DNA of 6,702 nucleotides from an uncultured Oscillospiraceae bacterium (GCA_910579485.1 CAJTVO010000151.1:1-6702), one strand, 5' to 3'. Positions 1 through 4,932 are shown, counted from the first letter of the stretch. The notes: generated by a model from the letters alone, not told the origin. Program-made: numbers and translations.

Positions 1-1
1 C

Positions 2-115
2 GTGCTGGCCTGCTTGAAGGGCCTGAAAGAAAAGGGGTGCAACGGACCAGTGACCGCCGCGCTGGACAAGCTGGAAAAGCATCTGAACCAAGCGGCCCAT
101 GAAGAGGAAGAGTAG
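2..115 (+). CDS. Hypothetical phage protein, C-terminal fragment
   Basis: This is an open frame running in from the left edge and ending at TAG 113-115; 37 residues are visible. The piece is mostly helical and charged, with a VTAALDKLEKHLNQ segment followed by an acidic HEEEE tail. I do not recognise the family. It ends 8 nt before the next start codon, and its last codons supply the purine-rich GAGGAAGAG ribosome binding site of that gene, so the two are probably translationally coupled. The position just before lysis genes suggests a small late-operon protein, but no function can be assigned. Confidence 0.6.
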   Translation: MLACLKGLKEKGCNGPVTAALDKLEKHLNQAAHEEEE

Positions 116-123
116 GTGCCGCC

Positions 124-531
124 ATGAAGATTGTGGTTGTCGCCGCCTGCGCCCTGGTGGTGGGTATCGCCCTGGGTATCGTGTTCAGCGCGGCGACCAT
201 CCGGCATCTGCGCCGCCGGGTGAAGGAGCTGCGGGAAATCATCAAGGAGGGCCTGCCGCCGGAGAGGCCGGAGACAATGAAGCGGTTTGTGTGGGCCTGC
301 GTCATAAACGGCTTTGCCTGGGTGTGGTGCAGCTACATCCTGGCCGCGCTGGACAAGGTGCAAATCGCGGAAGAGCTGTCGAAGGTTGCTCTTGCTGAAA
401 TCATCGTGCCGGTGGCGGTCTACGCATTTAAGTCCGGCGTGGAAAATTTGAGCAAAAATAACCGCTGGCCGGACAAGGGAGACACGCCGGAAGCGGAGCC
501 GGAGGACACGGACCCGCCAGGCATGGGATAA
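124..531 (+). CDS. Small membrane protein of the lysis cassette, holin-like
   Basis: The product has 135 residues. Visible order: a hydrophobic N-terminal segment (about 3-24), a basic helix (RHLRRRVKELREIIKEG, about 27-43), then two further hydrophobic segments (about 55-76 and 86-104), and a Pro/Glu/Asp-rich tail (115-135). Small size, several membrane spans, a charged tail and a place immediately before the endolysin fit a holin or holin accessory protein; this is inference, since I do not recognise a named family. The start is ATG 124, with purine-rich sequence at 103-111. An in-frame Met52 (277-279) preceded by GGAGAGG could start an 84-residue two-span product. An LL-H holin follows the endolysin, so this protein may modulate it. 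Confidence 0.65.
   Translation: MKIVVVAACALVVGIALGIVFSAATIRHLRRRVKELREIIKEGLPPERPETMKRFVWACVINGFAWVWCSYILAALDKVQIAEELSKVALAEIIVPVAVYAFKSGVENLSKNNRWPDKGDTPEAEPEDTDPPGMG
261..279 (+). promoter_or_regulatory. Possible internal ribosome binding site and start (Met52) in the holin-like gene
   Basis: GGAGAGG at 261-267 lies 9 nt before an in-frame ATG at 277-279. Starting there removes the N-terminal membrane segment and basic helix and leaves a compact protein with two membrane spans and a charged tail, a usual holin shape. Dual-start holins are known in other phages (lambda S). Nothing else supports its use here, and GGAG-like strings are common in this GC-rich DNA. Confidence 0.3.
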
Positions 532-551
532 CGGAAAAGGAGCGTTTACAA

Positions 552-1868
552 ATGCTGACCGGAAAAACCAATGAGGAAAGAATCTGGAACTACCTGACGG
601 CGGCGGGTATGACCGCCTGCGGCGCGGCGGGGCTGATGGGTAATCTCTACGCGGAAAGCGGGCTGATTCCTACCAACCTCCAGAACACCTACGAAAAGAA
701 GCTGGGGTACACGGACGCCACCTACACGGCGGCAGTAGACAGCGGGGCCTATGCCAACTTTGCCAAGGACGGGGCCGGGTATGGGCTGGCTCAGTGGACC
801 TATCACACCCGCAAGGCCGCGCTGCTGGCCTTTGCCAAGGCGGCGGGGAAGTCCGTGGGGGACCTGGAGACACAGCTTGCTTTTCTGGTACATGAACTGC
901 GCGAGAGTTACAAGCTCGTGCATTATGTGCTGGTGACGGCAACCGATGTCAAGACCGCATCGAATGTGGTCCTGCTCCAGTTTGAGCGGCCCGCCAACCA
1001 GGGGGAGGCGGTAATGCAGAAGCGGGCGCAGTATGGGCAGGTCTACTATGACAGGTACGCGAAAGGAGACGCTATGACGGAACAGGAAATGCGGGCAAAG
1101 GTCGTGTCGATTGCGCAGAGCTACATCGGATGCAATGAGCGCGACGGGAGCCACAAGAAAATCATCGACCTCTACAACAGCCACAAGCCCCTCGCCAGAG
1201 GCTACGCCGTGAAATACACTGACGCATGGTGCAGCACATTTGCCAGCGCCGTTGCCATCCAGGCGGGGCTTACCGGCATCATTCCGACGGAATGCGGGTG
1301 CCAGAAGCATATCGAGCTTTTCAAAAAGCTGGGGAGCTGGCAGGAGAACGACGCCCATGTGCCGTCCCCCGGCGACTACATCTTTTACGACTGGCAGGAC
1401 AGCGGCGTGGGAGACAACAAAGGCGCGGCGGACCATGTTGGCATTGTGGAAAAGGTTGCCAGAAACACCATCACGGTCATTGAGGGCAACTACTCCAACG
1501 CCGTGAAGCGGCGGACGCTGGCGGTCAATGGCCGGTATATCCGGGGTTACGGCGTGCCGAAGTACGGAGACGGCGCAACCGATATGGAAGCGGCAATCGA
1601 CAAGCTGGCGAGGCTGGGGGTTATCAATTCCCCGGACTACTGGAAGCAGGCAGCGAAGAGCGGGGCGGTGAAGTACCTGGACGCGCTACTGGTCAAAGCG
1701 GCGGCGAAAATCGAAAAGGCCGGGACGCGCTCCAGCACGCCGGAGAACGGCATCGGCTCCCTGGTGAGCGCCGGGGTTATCGACACGCCGGAATACTGGG
1801 CGGAACACTACCGGGACTATCCCAGCCTGGGAGCGCTGCTGTGCGCCCTGGGCGGGGCAGTCAAATAA
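552..1868 (+). CDS. Endolysin: phage lysozyme domain, CHAP/NlpC-like amidase domain and two C-terminal repeats
   Basis: The product has 438 residues and degrades peptidoglycan at the end of the lytic cycle. Residues 5-170 resemble the phage tail lysozyme fold (Phage_lysozyme2 type): NLYAESGL, with Glu35 as likely catalytic acid, then YGLAQWT (77-83) and FERP (144-147). Residues 180-340 resemble a CHAP/NlpC-P60-type cysteine peptidase or amidase: likely nucleophile Cys227 in DAWCSTFAS, His295 in ADHVGIV, and EGNYS (311-315). Two copies of a GVI(N/D)(S/T)P(D/E)YW repeat follow (352-384 and 404-437), probably for cell-wall binding. There is no signal peptide, so export should need a holin. ATG 552 has AAAAGGAG at 535-542. 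An internal start at 1074 separates the two enzyme domains. The bond cleaved by each domain cannot be told from sequence alone. Confidence 0.9.
   Translation: MLTGKTNEERIWNYLTAAGMTACGAAGLMGNLYAESGLIPTNLQNTYEKKLGYTDATYTAAVDSGAYANFAKDGAGYGLAQWTYHTRKAALLAFAKAAGKSVGDLETQLAFLVHELRESYKLVHYVLVTATDVKTASNVVLLQFERPANQGEAVMQKRAQYGQVYYDRYAKGDAMTEQEMRAKVVSIAQSYIGCNERDGSHKKIIDLYNSHKPLARGYAVKYTDAWCSTFASAVAIQAGLTGIIPTECGCQKHIELFKKLGSWQENDAHVPSPGDYIFYDWQDSGVGDNKGAADHVGIVEKVARNTITVIEGNYSNAVKRRTLAVNGRYIRGYGVPKYGDGATDMEAAIDKLARLGVINSPDYWKQAAKSGAVKYLDALLVKAAAKIEKAGTRSSTPENGIGSLVSAGVIDTPEYWAEHYRDYPSLGALLCALGGAVK
1062..1076 (+). promoter_or_regulatory. Internal ribosome binding site and in-frame ATG at the endolysin domain junction
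   Basis: AAAGGAG (1062-1068) stands 5 nt before ATG 1074-1076, which is codon 175 of the endolysin and in frame. It is as strong as the site at the gene's own start. The codon falls exactly between the lysozyme domain (ending near residue 170) and the CHAP-like domain (beginning near 180). Its use would yield a 264-residue protein with the second catalytic domain and both repeats. Clostridial and enterococcal phage endolysins with internal starts are known (CTP1L, CD27L, Lys170), but those typically yield the binding domain alone. Confidence 0.6.
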
Positions 1869-1886
1869 TTTTGGGAGGAAACTATC

Positions 1887-2354
1887 ATGCAGGAATTTTT
1901 GAAGGACATTCTTTTCGCCGTTATCACGGCGGCGGTCCCCGTGCTGACGGCCTACCTTGTCGTGCTTATCCGCAAGGTGGGCGAGAACGCGGCGGCAAAC
2001 ACCGAGAGCGTCAAGGCCAAGACCTACATCATGGAGGCGGCGGAGGCCATTGCCGCTGCTGTGGCCGCGACCAATCAGACCTATGTAGACGCACTGAAAG
2101 GTGCCGGGAAGTTTGACGCAGAGGCGCAGAAGCAGGCCGCGCAAAAGGCGCTGGCCGCTTGCCTCCGGTCTATCAGCCCGGCGGCGCAGCGGTTTATTGA
2201 ATCCGCATACGGAGACATCCGGGAATATCTGACCACCCGGATTGAGGCGGAGGTACGGAAGCAGAAGGGCGAAGCCGCGCTGGCACTGTCCGTGCCGGTG
2301 TTCGGTGAGCTGGTCAGCACCGTGGAAACCACGGTGGAGGAAACGGAAGAGTAG
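1887..2354 (+). CDS. Phage holin, LL-H family (Phage_holin_6_1 type)
   Basis: The product has 155 residues, with one clear membrane helix near the N-terminus (about 8-28, followed by RK). A long alpha-helical soluble part follows, containing the family-typical TNQTYVDALKGAGKFD stretch (62-77) and a C-terminal helix with IEAEVRKQK (119-127). The family is annotated as holins that let the endolysin cross the membrane; direct evidence for most members is thin. Start ATG 1887 has GGGAGGA at 1873-1879, 7 nt upstream. It lies 18 nt after the endolysin stop and is the last gene of the operon, with a terminator 17 nt beyond its stop. Holin after endolysin is the reverse of the most common order. Confidence 0.82.
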   Translation: MQEFLKDILFAVITAAVPVLTAYLVVLIRKVGENAAANTESVKAKTYIMEAAEAIAAAVAATNQTYVDALKGAGKFDAEAQKQAAQKALAACLRSISPAAQRFIESAYGDIREYLTTRIEAEVRKQKGEAALALSVPVFGELVSTVETTVEETEE

Positions 2355-2370
2355 ACCAATTCGGTCAAGA

Positions 2371-2420
2371 AAATCCCCCGGCGGCGGGTCCTTTGCGGGC
2401 CTGCTGCCGGGGGATTTTTT
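2371..2420 (+). terminator. Strong, probably bidirectional intrinsic terminator
   Basis: The arms 2371-2388 and 2400-2417 pair over 18 bp with two G-U wobbles and an 11-nt loop. On the + strand the stem runs into six T residues (2415-2420), ending the lysis operon. On the - strand the same stem is followed by TTTTCTT, so it can also stop the convergent zinc-ribbon gene, whose stop codon is at 2433-2431. Confidence 0.9.
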
Positions 2421-2430
2421 GCGTTCTGCT

Positions 2431-2844
2431 TCAATCAATCGTTTCCAGGAAGTTGTCTTTTTTCGTGCTTGTCTTGTGGCAATGTGGACATTTGCAGGTA
2501 AGGTCCTTTGTGGGGACTGTTACGGAGTTTCCGCAATACGGACACACGCCGTTTTGCGCGTCCTTGAATTGCTCGACACCGGCAAGAATCATCATCGCGC
2601 TAATAACAAGACCTAAAACGCCAACGGGCAGCAGGACCACGCAAAGTAAAAGACTACCCAAAACCATCACCATTCCGCCAGTGCATAGGAATACGCCGGA
2701 TGCTCGCGAGGGCTTCTTTTCGGTCAGCGGGGTGCGCTTGATTTGGTTTACGGCTGCTTCCCGTATAGCGTAGCCACAATGCGGACAGGACCGCGCCGCG
2801 TCGGAAATCTCTTTGCCACATTCGGGGCAGGAAATCAACGCCAT
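2431..2844 (-). CDS. Zinc-ribbon membrane protein, accessory prophage gene
   Basis: The product has 137 residues. The N-terminal zinc ribbon has CPEC (Cys6, Cys9) and CPHCG (Cys20, Cys23). A basic linker is followed by two closely spaced hydrophobic helices (about 51-70 and 72-91). A second C-terminal ribbon has CPYCG (101-105) and CKCPHC (117-122). The layout suggests both ribbons on the cytoplasmic face, held by a membrane hairpin. Function is unknown. I chose ATG 2844 because AAAGGATGTGAT (2860-2849) is a near-perfect anti-16S match at proper spacing; GTG 2853 lies inside that site. The gene reads against the late operon, is more AT-rich than its neighbours and has its own promoter, which is typical of accessory (moron) genes expressed from a prophage. 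Its promoter carries repeated putative operators. Confidence 0.8.
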   Translation of the reverse strand: MALISCPECGKEISDAARSCPHCGYAIREAAVNQIKRTPLTEKKPSRASGVFLCTGGMVMVLGSLLLCVVLLPVGVLGLVISAMMILAGVEQFKDAQNGVCPYCGNSVTVPTKDLTCKCPHCHKTSTKKDNFLETID

Positions 2845-2878
2845 ATAAATCACATCCTTTGATTTATTTTAGGTTTTT

Positions 2879-2942
2879 ATGGAGTATTACCATGATAGCC
2901 TCTATTTATGGCAATGTCAAGTAGACAACTGAATATTACCAT
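2879..2942. repeat. Operator triad 1 (three 15-bp sites) over the leftward promoter
   Basis: There are three copies of a 15-bp site ending in TATT(A/G)CCAT or a close variant: site A at 2879-2893 (+, ATGGAGTATTACCAT), site B at 2908-2922 (-, ACTTGACATTGCCAT) and site C at 2928-2942 (+, ACTGAATATTACCAT). Site A also shows an outer dyad ATGG-N7-CCAT, which is weaker in the others. Core centres are 22 and 27 bp apart. Site B covers the -35 box and site A the -10 box and start point of the leftward promoter, so bound protein should block it. The adjacent XRE gene is the likely binder. Confidence 0.7.
2892..2920 (-). promoter_or_regulatory. Leftward promoter of the zinc-ribbon gene
   Basis: On the - strand, TTGACA (2920-2915) and TATCAT (2897-2892) are separated by exactly 17 bp. 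This is a near-consensus sigma-A promoter with a predicted start near 2885, about 41 nt before the ATG at 2844. Putative operators overlap both boxes, which suggests a strong promoter kept off or tuned by a repressor. Confidence 0.75.
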
Positions 2943-2973
2943 ACCAGATTCGGGAATGATTCTGATGAAATCC

Positions 2974-3040
2974 ATTGAGTATTACCATGGAGCGGAGCGG
3001 AAAGTATGGTAATGTTTAATAAAATACGGAATATTGCCAT
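2974..3040. repeat. Operator triad 2 (three 15-bp sites) upstream of the XRE gene
   Basis: There are three further copies of the site: D at 2974-2988 (+, ATTGAGTATTACCAT), E at 3006-3020 (-, ATTAAACATTACCAT) and F at 3026-3040 (+, ACGGAATATTGCCAT). Orientation (+,-,+) and core spacing (25 and 27 bp) repeat those of triad 1. The cores of D and E form a perfect 8-bp inverted repeat with a 17-bp spacer. Site F ends 5 nt before the ribosome binding site of the XRE gene, so binding here should autoregulate the repressor. Confidence 0.7.
2982..3010 (+). promoter_or_regulatory. Candidate rightward promoter of the XRE gene
   Basis: TTACCA (2982-2987) and TATGGT (3005-3010) are 17 bp apart. Each matches the consensus at only four positions, so this is a weak call. 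Both boxes fall inside operator sites D and E, mirroring the leftward promoter. TAAAAT at 3020-3025 is another possible -10 but lacks a good -35. Confidence 0.35.
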
Positions 3041-3057
3041 GAAATGGAGGGGACGCG

Positions 3058-3318
3058 GTGAAGAAATTTCAATTCGAGGGAAAGGGCAACGTGTCCGGCG
3101 ACCGTATCAGAGAGCTGAGGCTAAAGGCGAGACTGTCACAAGCGGCCCTTGCCGCGAAGATGCAGACCGAGGGCGTGATTGCGGAGCAGGATGTAATCAG
3201 CCGGATTGAAAGCGGGTCCCGCCTGGTGACGGACTATGAGATTCTGGTGCTGACCAGGATTTTCAACGTGTCCGCAGATTGGATTATCGGAACAGGGCGA
3301 GAAACACAACCAGGCTGA
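3058..3318 (+). CDS. XRE-family transcriptional regulator, probable element repressor
   Basis: The product has 86 residues and is a single helix-turn-helix domain of the Cro/cI (HTH_3) type. Visible features are RIRELRLKARLSQAALAAKM (16-35), with SQAALAAK as the first HTH helix, then EQDVISRIESGSR (43-55) as recognition region, and a closing FNVSADWIIGT (69-79). There is no peptidase or dimerisation domain as in full-length cI. The start is GTG 3058, set by GGAGG at 3046-3050 with 7 nt spacing; GTG 3091 is a weaker option. Two operator triads lie directly upstream, so it likely represses both itself and the divergent zinc-ribbon gene. The transposase follows in the same direction after 130 nt but has its own promoter. 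Whether this is the main lysogeny repressor cannot be judged without the rest of the element. Confidence 0.88.
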   Translation: MKKFQFEGKGNVSGDRIRELRLKARLSQAALAAKMQTEGVIAEQDVISRIESGSRLVTDYEILVLTRIFNVSADWIIGTGRETQPG

Positions 3319-3336
3319 ATAGAATAGGAAAAATTT

Positions 3337-3364
3337 TTGCCGTAGGCTTTTTAGCCTACGGCAA
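3337..3364 (+). terminator. Hairpin after the XRE gene, possible terminator
   Basis: The arms 3337-3347 and 3354-3364 form a perfect 11-bp stem (TTGCCGTAGGC and its complement) around a six-base TTTTTA loop, 19 nt after the XRE stop. No clean T-run follows on the + strand, so termination would be partial. On the - strand the stem is followed by AAATTTTT, also imperfect. It may insulate the XRE transcript from the transposase gene. Confidence 0.5.
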
Positions 3365-3389
3365 TAGTTATTTTGGAACGTCCGCTCTA

Positions 3390-3419
3390 TTGACTTTCTA
3401 TGTTATTCTGCGTTAATAT
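3390..3419 (+). promoter_or_regulatory. Promoter of the transposase gene
   Basis: TTGACT (3390-3395) and TAATAT (3414-3419) are 18 bp apart, one mismatch each from the sigma-A consensus. The predicted start is about 3426, giving a leader of some 23 nt to ATG 3449. None of the 15-bp operators occurs here. Confidence 0.65.
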
Positions 3420-3420
3420 C

Positions 3421-3439
3421 CCCCCAAAAAGCAAGGGGG
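3421..3439 (+). promoter_or_regulatory. C5/G5 hairpin covering the transposase ribosome binding site
   Basis: CCCCC (3421-3425) can pair with GGGGG (3435-3439) across a 9-nt A-rich loop. The G-run is part of AAGGGGG (3433-3439), the only ribosome binding site for ATG 3449. A transcript from the local promoter would start at or after the C-run and escape pairing, while a longer read-through transcript would fold and hide the site. Confidence 0.4.
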
Positions 3440-3448
3440 CACTCCACT

Positions 3449-4528
3449 ATGAGCAGCGAAAAGGGACGCACATTCTCACATCTGCAATGGAAAGACCGGC
3501 TTAGAATTGAAAAAATGTTAAAGGAGAAGAAGAGCAAAGCGGAAATAGCGCGCACTCTCCGAGTAGACTATACAACAATAATGCGGGAAATCAAGAGGGG
3601 CCTGACTGTCCAGAGGGACACTAACCTTGTGGACAGGCTGGTGTACTGCGCGGAGACAGCGGAGCGGAAGTATCAGGAGAATTTGCGGGCAAAGGGGCCG
3701 GACATCAAACTGGGGAACGACCACGAGCTGGCGAACTACATCGAGGGGAAAATCGCGGATGATGGATACTCCCCGGAAGCGGCCCTGCACAAAATCAAGG
3801 AGGACGGCTTGACCTTCTCCGTGACCCTATCTAAGTGGACCGTGTATAAGTACATCAACGACGGGGTATTTCTGCGAGTGACCAACAAGAGCCTGCCGAT
3901 GGGCGGGAAGAAAAAGACAGAGTACAAGAAGGTACAGGCGGCAAGGGCACCAAAGGGCGAGAGCATCGAGGACAGGCCGGAGGAAGTGGGGACACGGGAA
4001 GAGCCGTTTCACTGGGAAATGGATTCCGTGCTGTCTGCCAAGGAGGGCGGGAGCAAGAAGCGGTTCCTGACCATGACGGAAAGAACGTCGCGGGCGGACC
4101 TTATGTTTCTTATGCCGGACGGGACAATGGCAAGCGTGGTGGCAGTCCTGGATACGCTGGAAAAGAAGCTGGGAAGTTTCAACTTCCGGCGGATATTCCA
4201 GACTATCACCGTGGACAACGGAAGCGAGTTTCAGGACTGGGAGGGAATGACGCGGGCCGTGGACGGCGAAGGGGACCGGACACATATCTACTACTGCCAC
4301 CCTTATAGTGCCTACGAACGAGGGAGCAACGAGAACGGAAACCGCATGATTCGGCGGAAGGTCCCGAAGGGGACGGACTTCACCGGGATAACGGAGGACG
4401 ACACGCTGCGGGTCCAGAGGTGGGTAAACGAATACCCGCGCGGCATCCTTGGGGGAAGGTGTGCCGGGCGGGTGCTGATGGAGCTTGCCCAGGAGGCGGG
4501 AGTTGAGGGGGTGGAACTGCTATTGTAA
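3449..4528 (+). CDS. IS30-family DDE transposase
   Basis: The product has 359 residues, a normal length for IS30-type transposases. The N-terminal helix-turn-helix region (about 9-50) contains SKAEIARTLRVDYTTIMREI, the IS30 DNA-binding motif. The RNase-H-like catalytic core shows Asp192 in HWEMDSV, Asp256 in TVDNGSEF and Glu290 in YERGSNENGNRMIRR; 33 residues between the second Asp and the Glu match the IS30 DD(33)E pattern. PKGTDF (306-311) and EYPRGILGGR (328-337) are the usual C-terminal signatures. No frameshift or stop is seen, so it looks active. It has its own promoter and is the last gene before the chromosomal RNase J region. It may be a simple insertion sequence, but I found no convincing terminal inverted repeat pair close around it, so it may serve the larger element. 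Confidence 0.93.
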   Translation: MSSEKGRTFSHLQWKDRLRIEKMLKEKKSKAEIARTLRVDYTTIMREIKRGLTVQRDTNLVDRLVYCAETAERKYQENLRAKGPDIKLGNDHELANYIEGKIADDGYSPEAALHKIKEDGLTFSVTLSKWTVYKYINDGVFLRVTNKSLPMGGKKKTEYKKVQAARAPKGESIEDRPEEVGTREEPFHWEMDSVLSAKEGGSKKRFLTMTERTSRADLMFLMPDGTMASVVAVLDTLEKKLGSFNFRRIFQTITVDNGSEFQDWEGMTRAVDGEGDRTHIYYCHPYSAYERGSNENGNRMIRRKVPKGTDFTGITEDDTLRVQRWVNEYPRGILGGRCAGRVLMELAQEAGVEGVELLL

Positions 4529-4530
4529 AT

Positions 4531-4565
4531 AATGCACAAAAAATAATTTTATATTTTTCTGCATT
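4531..4565. repeat. AT-rich imperfect inverted repeat at the right boundary
   Basis: AATGCA-C-AAAAA (4531-4542) is mirrored by TTTTT-C-TGCATT (4554-4565), pairing at 11 of 12 positions around an 11-nt AT loop. It begins two bases after the transposase stop. It may be a transcription terminator, a transposase binding site or the end of the element. No matching copy is visible in 3319-3448, the place expected if the transposase gene were a lone insertion sequence. Confidence 0.45.
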
Positions 4566-4627
4566 TAACCCTTGACATTTTCCTCGGATCAGTTTCAAAA
4601 ATTTATGTATACTTTTGGGAAAAGCTG

Positions 4628-4636
4628 TGTTATACT
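4628..4636 (+). promoter_or_regulatory. Extended -10 promoter for RNase J
   Basis: TG-T-TATACT (4628-4636) is an extended -10 element with a predicted start near 4643. No good -35 stands at 17 bp, as extended -10 promoters tolerate. TTGACA at 4572-4577 is too far away to serve it. It lies 100 nt beyond the transposase stop, so the element seems to have spared the native promoter of RNase J. Confidence 0.5.
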
Positions 4637-4642
4637 ATATCA

Positions 4643-4932
4643 AATGGTTCCTCGCGCGGGTCCCGCGCGGAGCGCCTCCCTTGTTTTTTCCAGGCCGCTG
4701 CGGGCGGTCCTGCGTTAAAAATATTTCGTACCCGCGTTCCCGGCCAGCCGCTCCATGACGGCTGCCGCGGAAGGACGGTACGCGAAAAGCGATCCCATAC
4801 AAAACGGGCAGCGGCCCCCGGGCGACCCACGATGTGAGGTGCGGTCAGAAAAACGGGGGCTCTTCCCGTCTGTTCGTGTTGCGCTTTTCTCCCATTCACT
4901 TACATCAAACGAACAAAAAGGAGACATTTATT
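4643..4932 (+). other. Long GC-rich 5' leader of RNase J, no gene
   Basis: About 290 nt lie between the predicted start and the TTG codon. I see no convincing coding sequence, tRNA or known riboswitch. Visible structures are a 7-bp CGCGCGG/CCGCGCG hairpin (4653-4669) followed after 11 nt by TTGTTTTTT (4681-4689), a weaker hairpin at about 4691-4711 (AGGCCGC with GCGGTCCT), and ACGGG/CCCGT at 4853-4869. The first could act as an attenuator. A post-transcriptional role is possible, but nothing here proves it. ATG 4834 opens a frame into RNase J but has no homology-like extension. Confidence 0.4.

Larger units (their letters stand above)
1..4566. mobile_element. Right-hand end of a prophage (left end outside window)
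   Basis: The lysis cassette (holin-like protein, endolysin, LL-H holin), a terminator, an accessory gene, an XRE repressor and a DDE transposase lie in series and then give way to the housekeeping RNase J gene. Phage late operons commonly end with lysis genes followed by accessory genes near the attachment site. The right boundary is inferred from the end of the transposase gene and the AT-rich inverted repeat at 4531-4565; no att duplication can be seen because only one end is present. Structural genes would lie to the left. It could instead be a degraded prophage plus an independent insertion sequence. Confidence 0.7.

Noticed and set aside
99..398. 99-codon + strand open frame overlapping the holin-like gene
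   Set aside because: It is out of frame with the supported membrane protein, lacks a sensible ribosome binding site and has an Arg/Gly/Cys-rich composition typical of shadows.
546..1436. 296-codon open frame on the - strand opposite the endolysin
   Set aside because: It is fully overlapped by a well-supported endolysin with catalytic motifs. It has no recognisable domain and is a shadow of GC-rich codons.
1686..2438. 250-codon open frame on the - strand opposite the endolysin end and holin
   Set aside because: It spans two real genes and the terminator, and its product is Arg/Gly-rich without family features.
2879..3040. CRISPR-like array or plasmid iterons
   Set aside because: The repeats are only 15 bp, lie in both orientations and overlap promoter elements next to a repressor gene, so operators explain them better.
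3319..4600. Terminal inverted repeats of a stand-alone IS30 element
   Set aside because: Comparing 3319-3448 with the complement of 4529-4600 by eye gave no convincing 20-30 bp pair; only short A/T runs match. A diverged pair could have been missed.
4572..4613. TTGACA (4572) and TATACT (4608) as a promoter
   Set aside because: The 30-bp spacer is too long for sigma-A. The extended -10 at 4628-4636 is a better candidate.
4834..4932. N-terminal extension of RNase J from ATG 4834
   Set aside because: The extension would place the strong AAGGAG (4918-4923) inside the gene, adds 33 unlike residues, and TTG 4933 gives the family's normal N-terminus and length.
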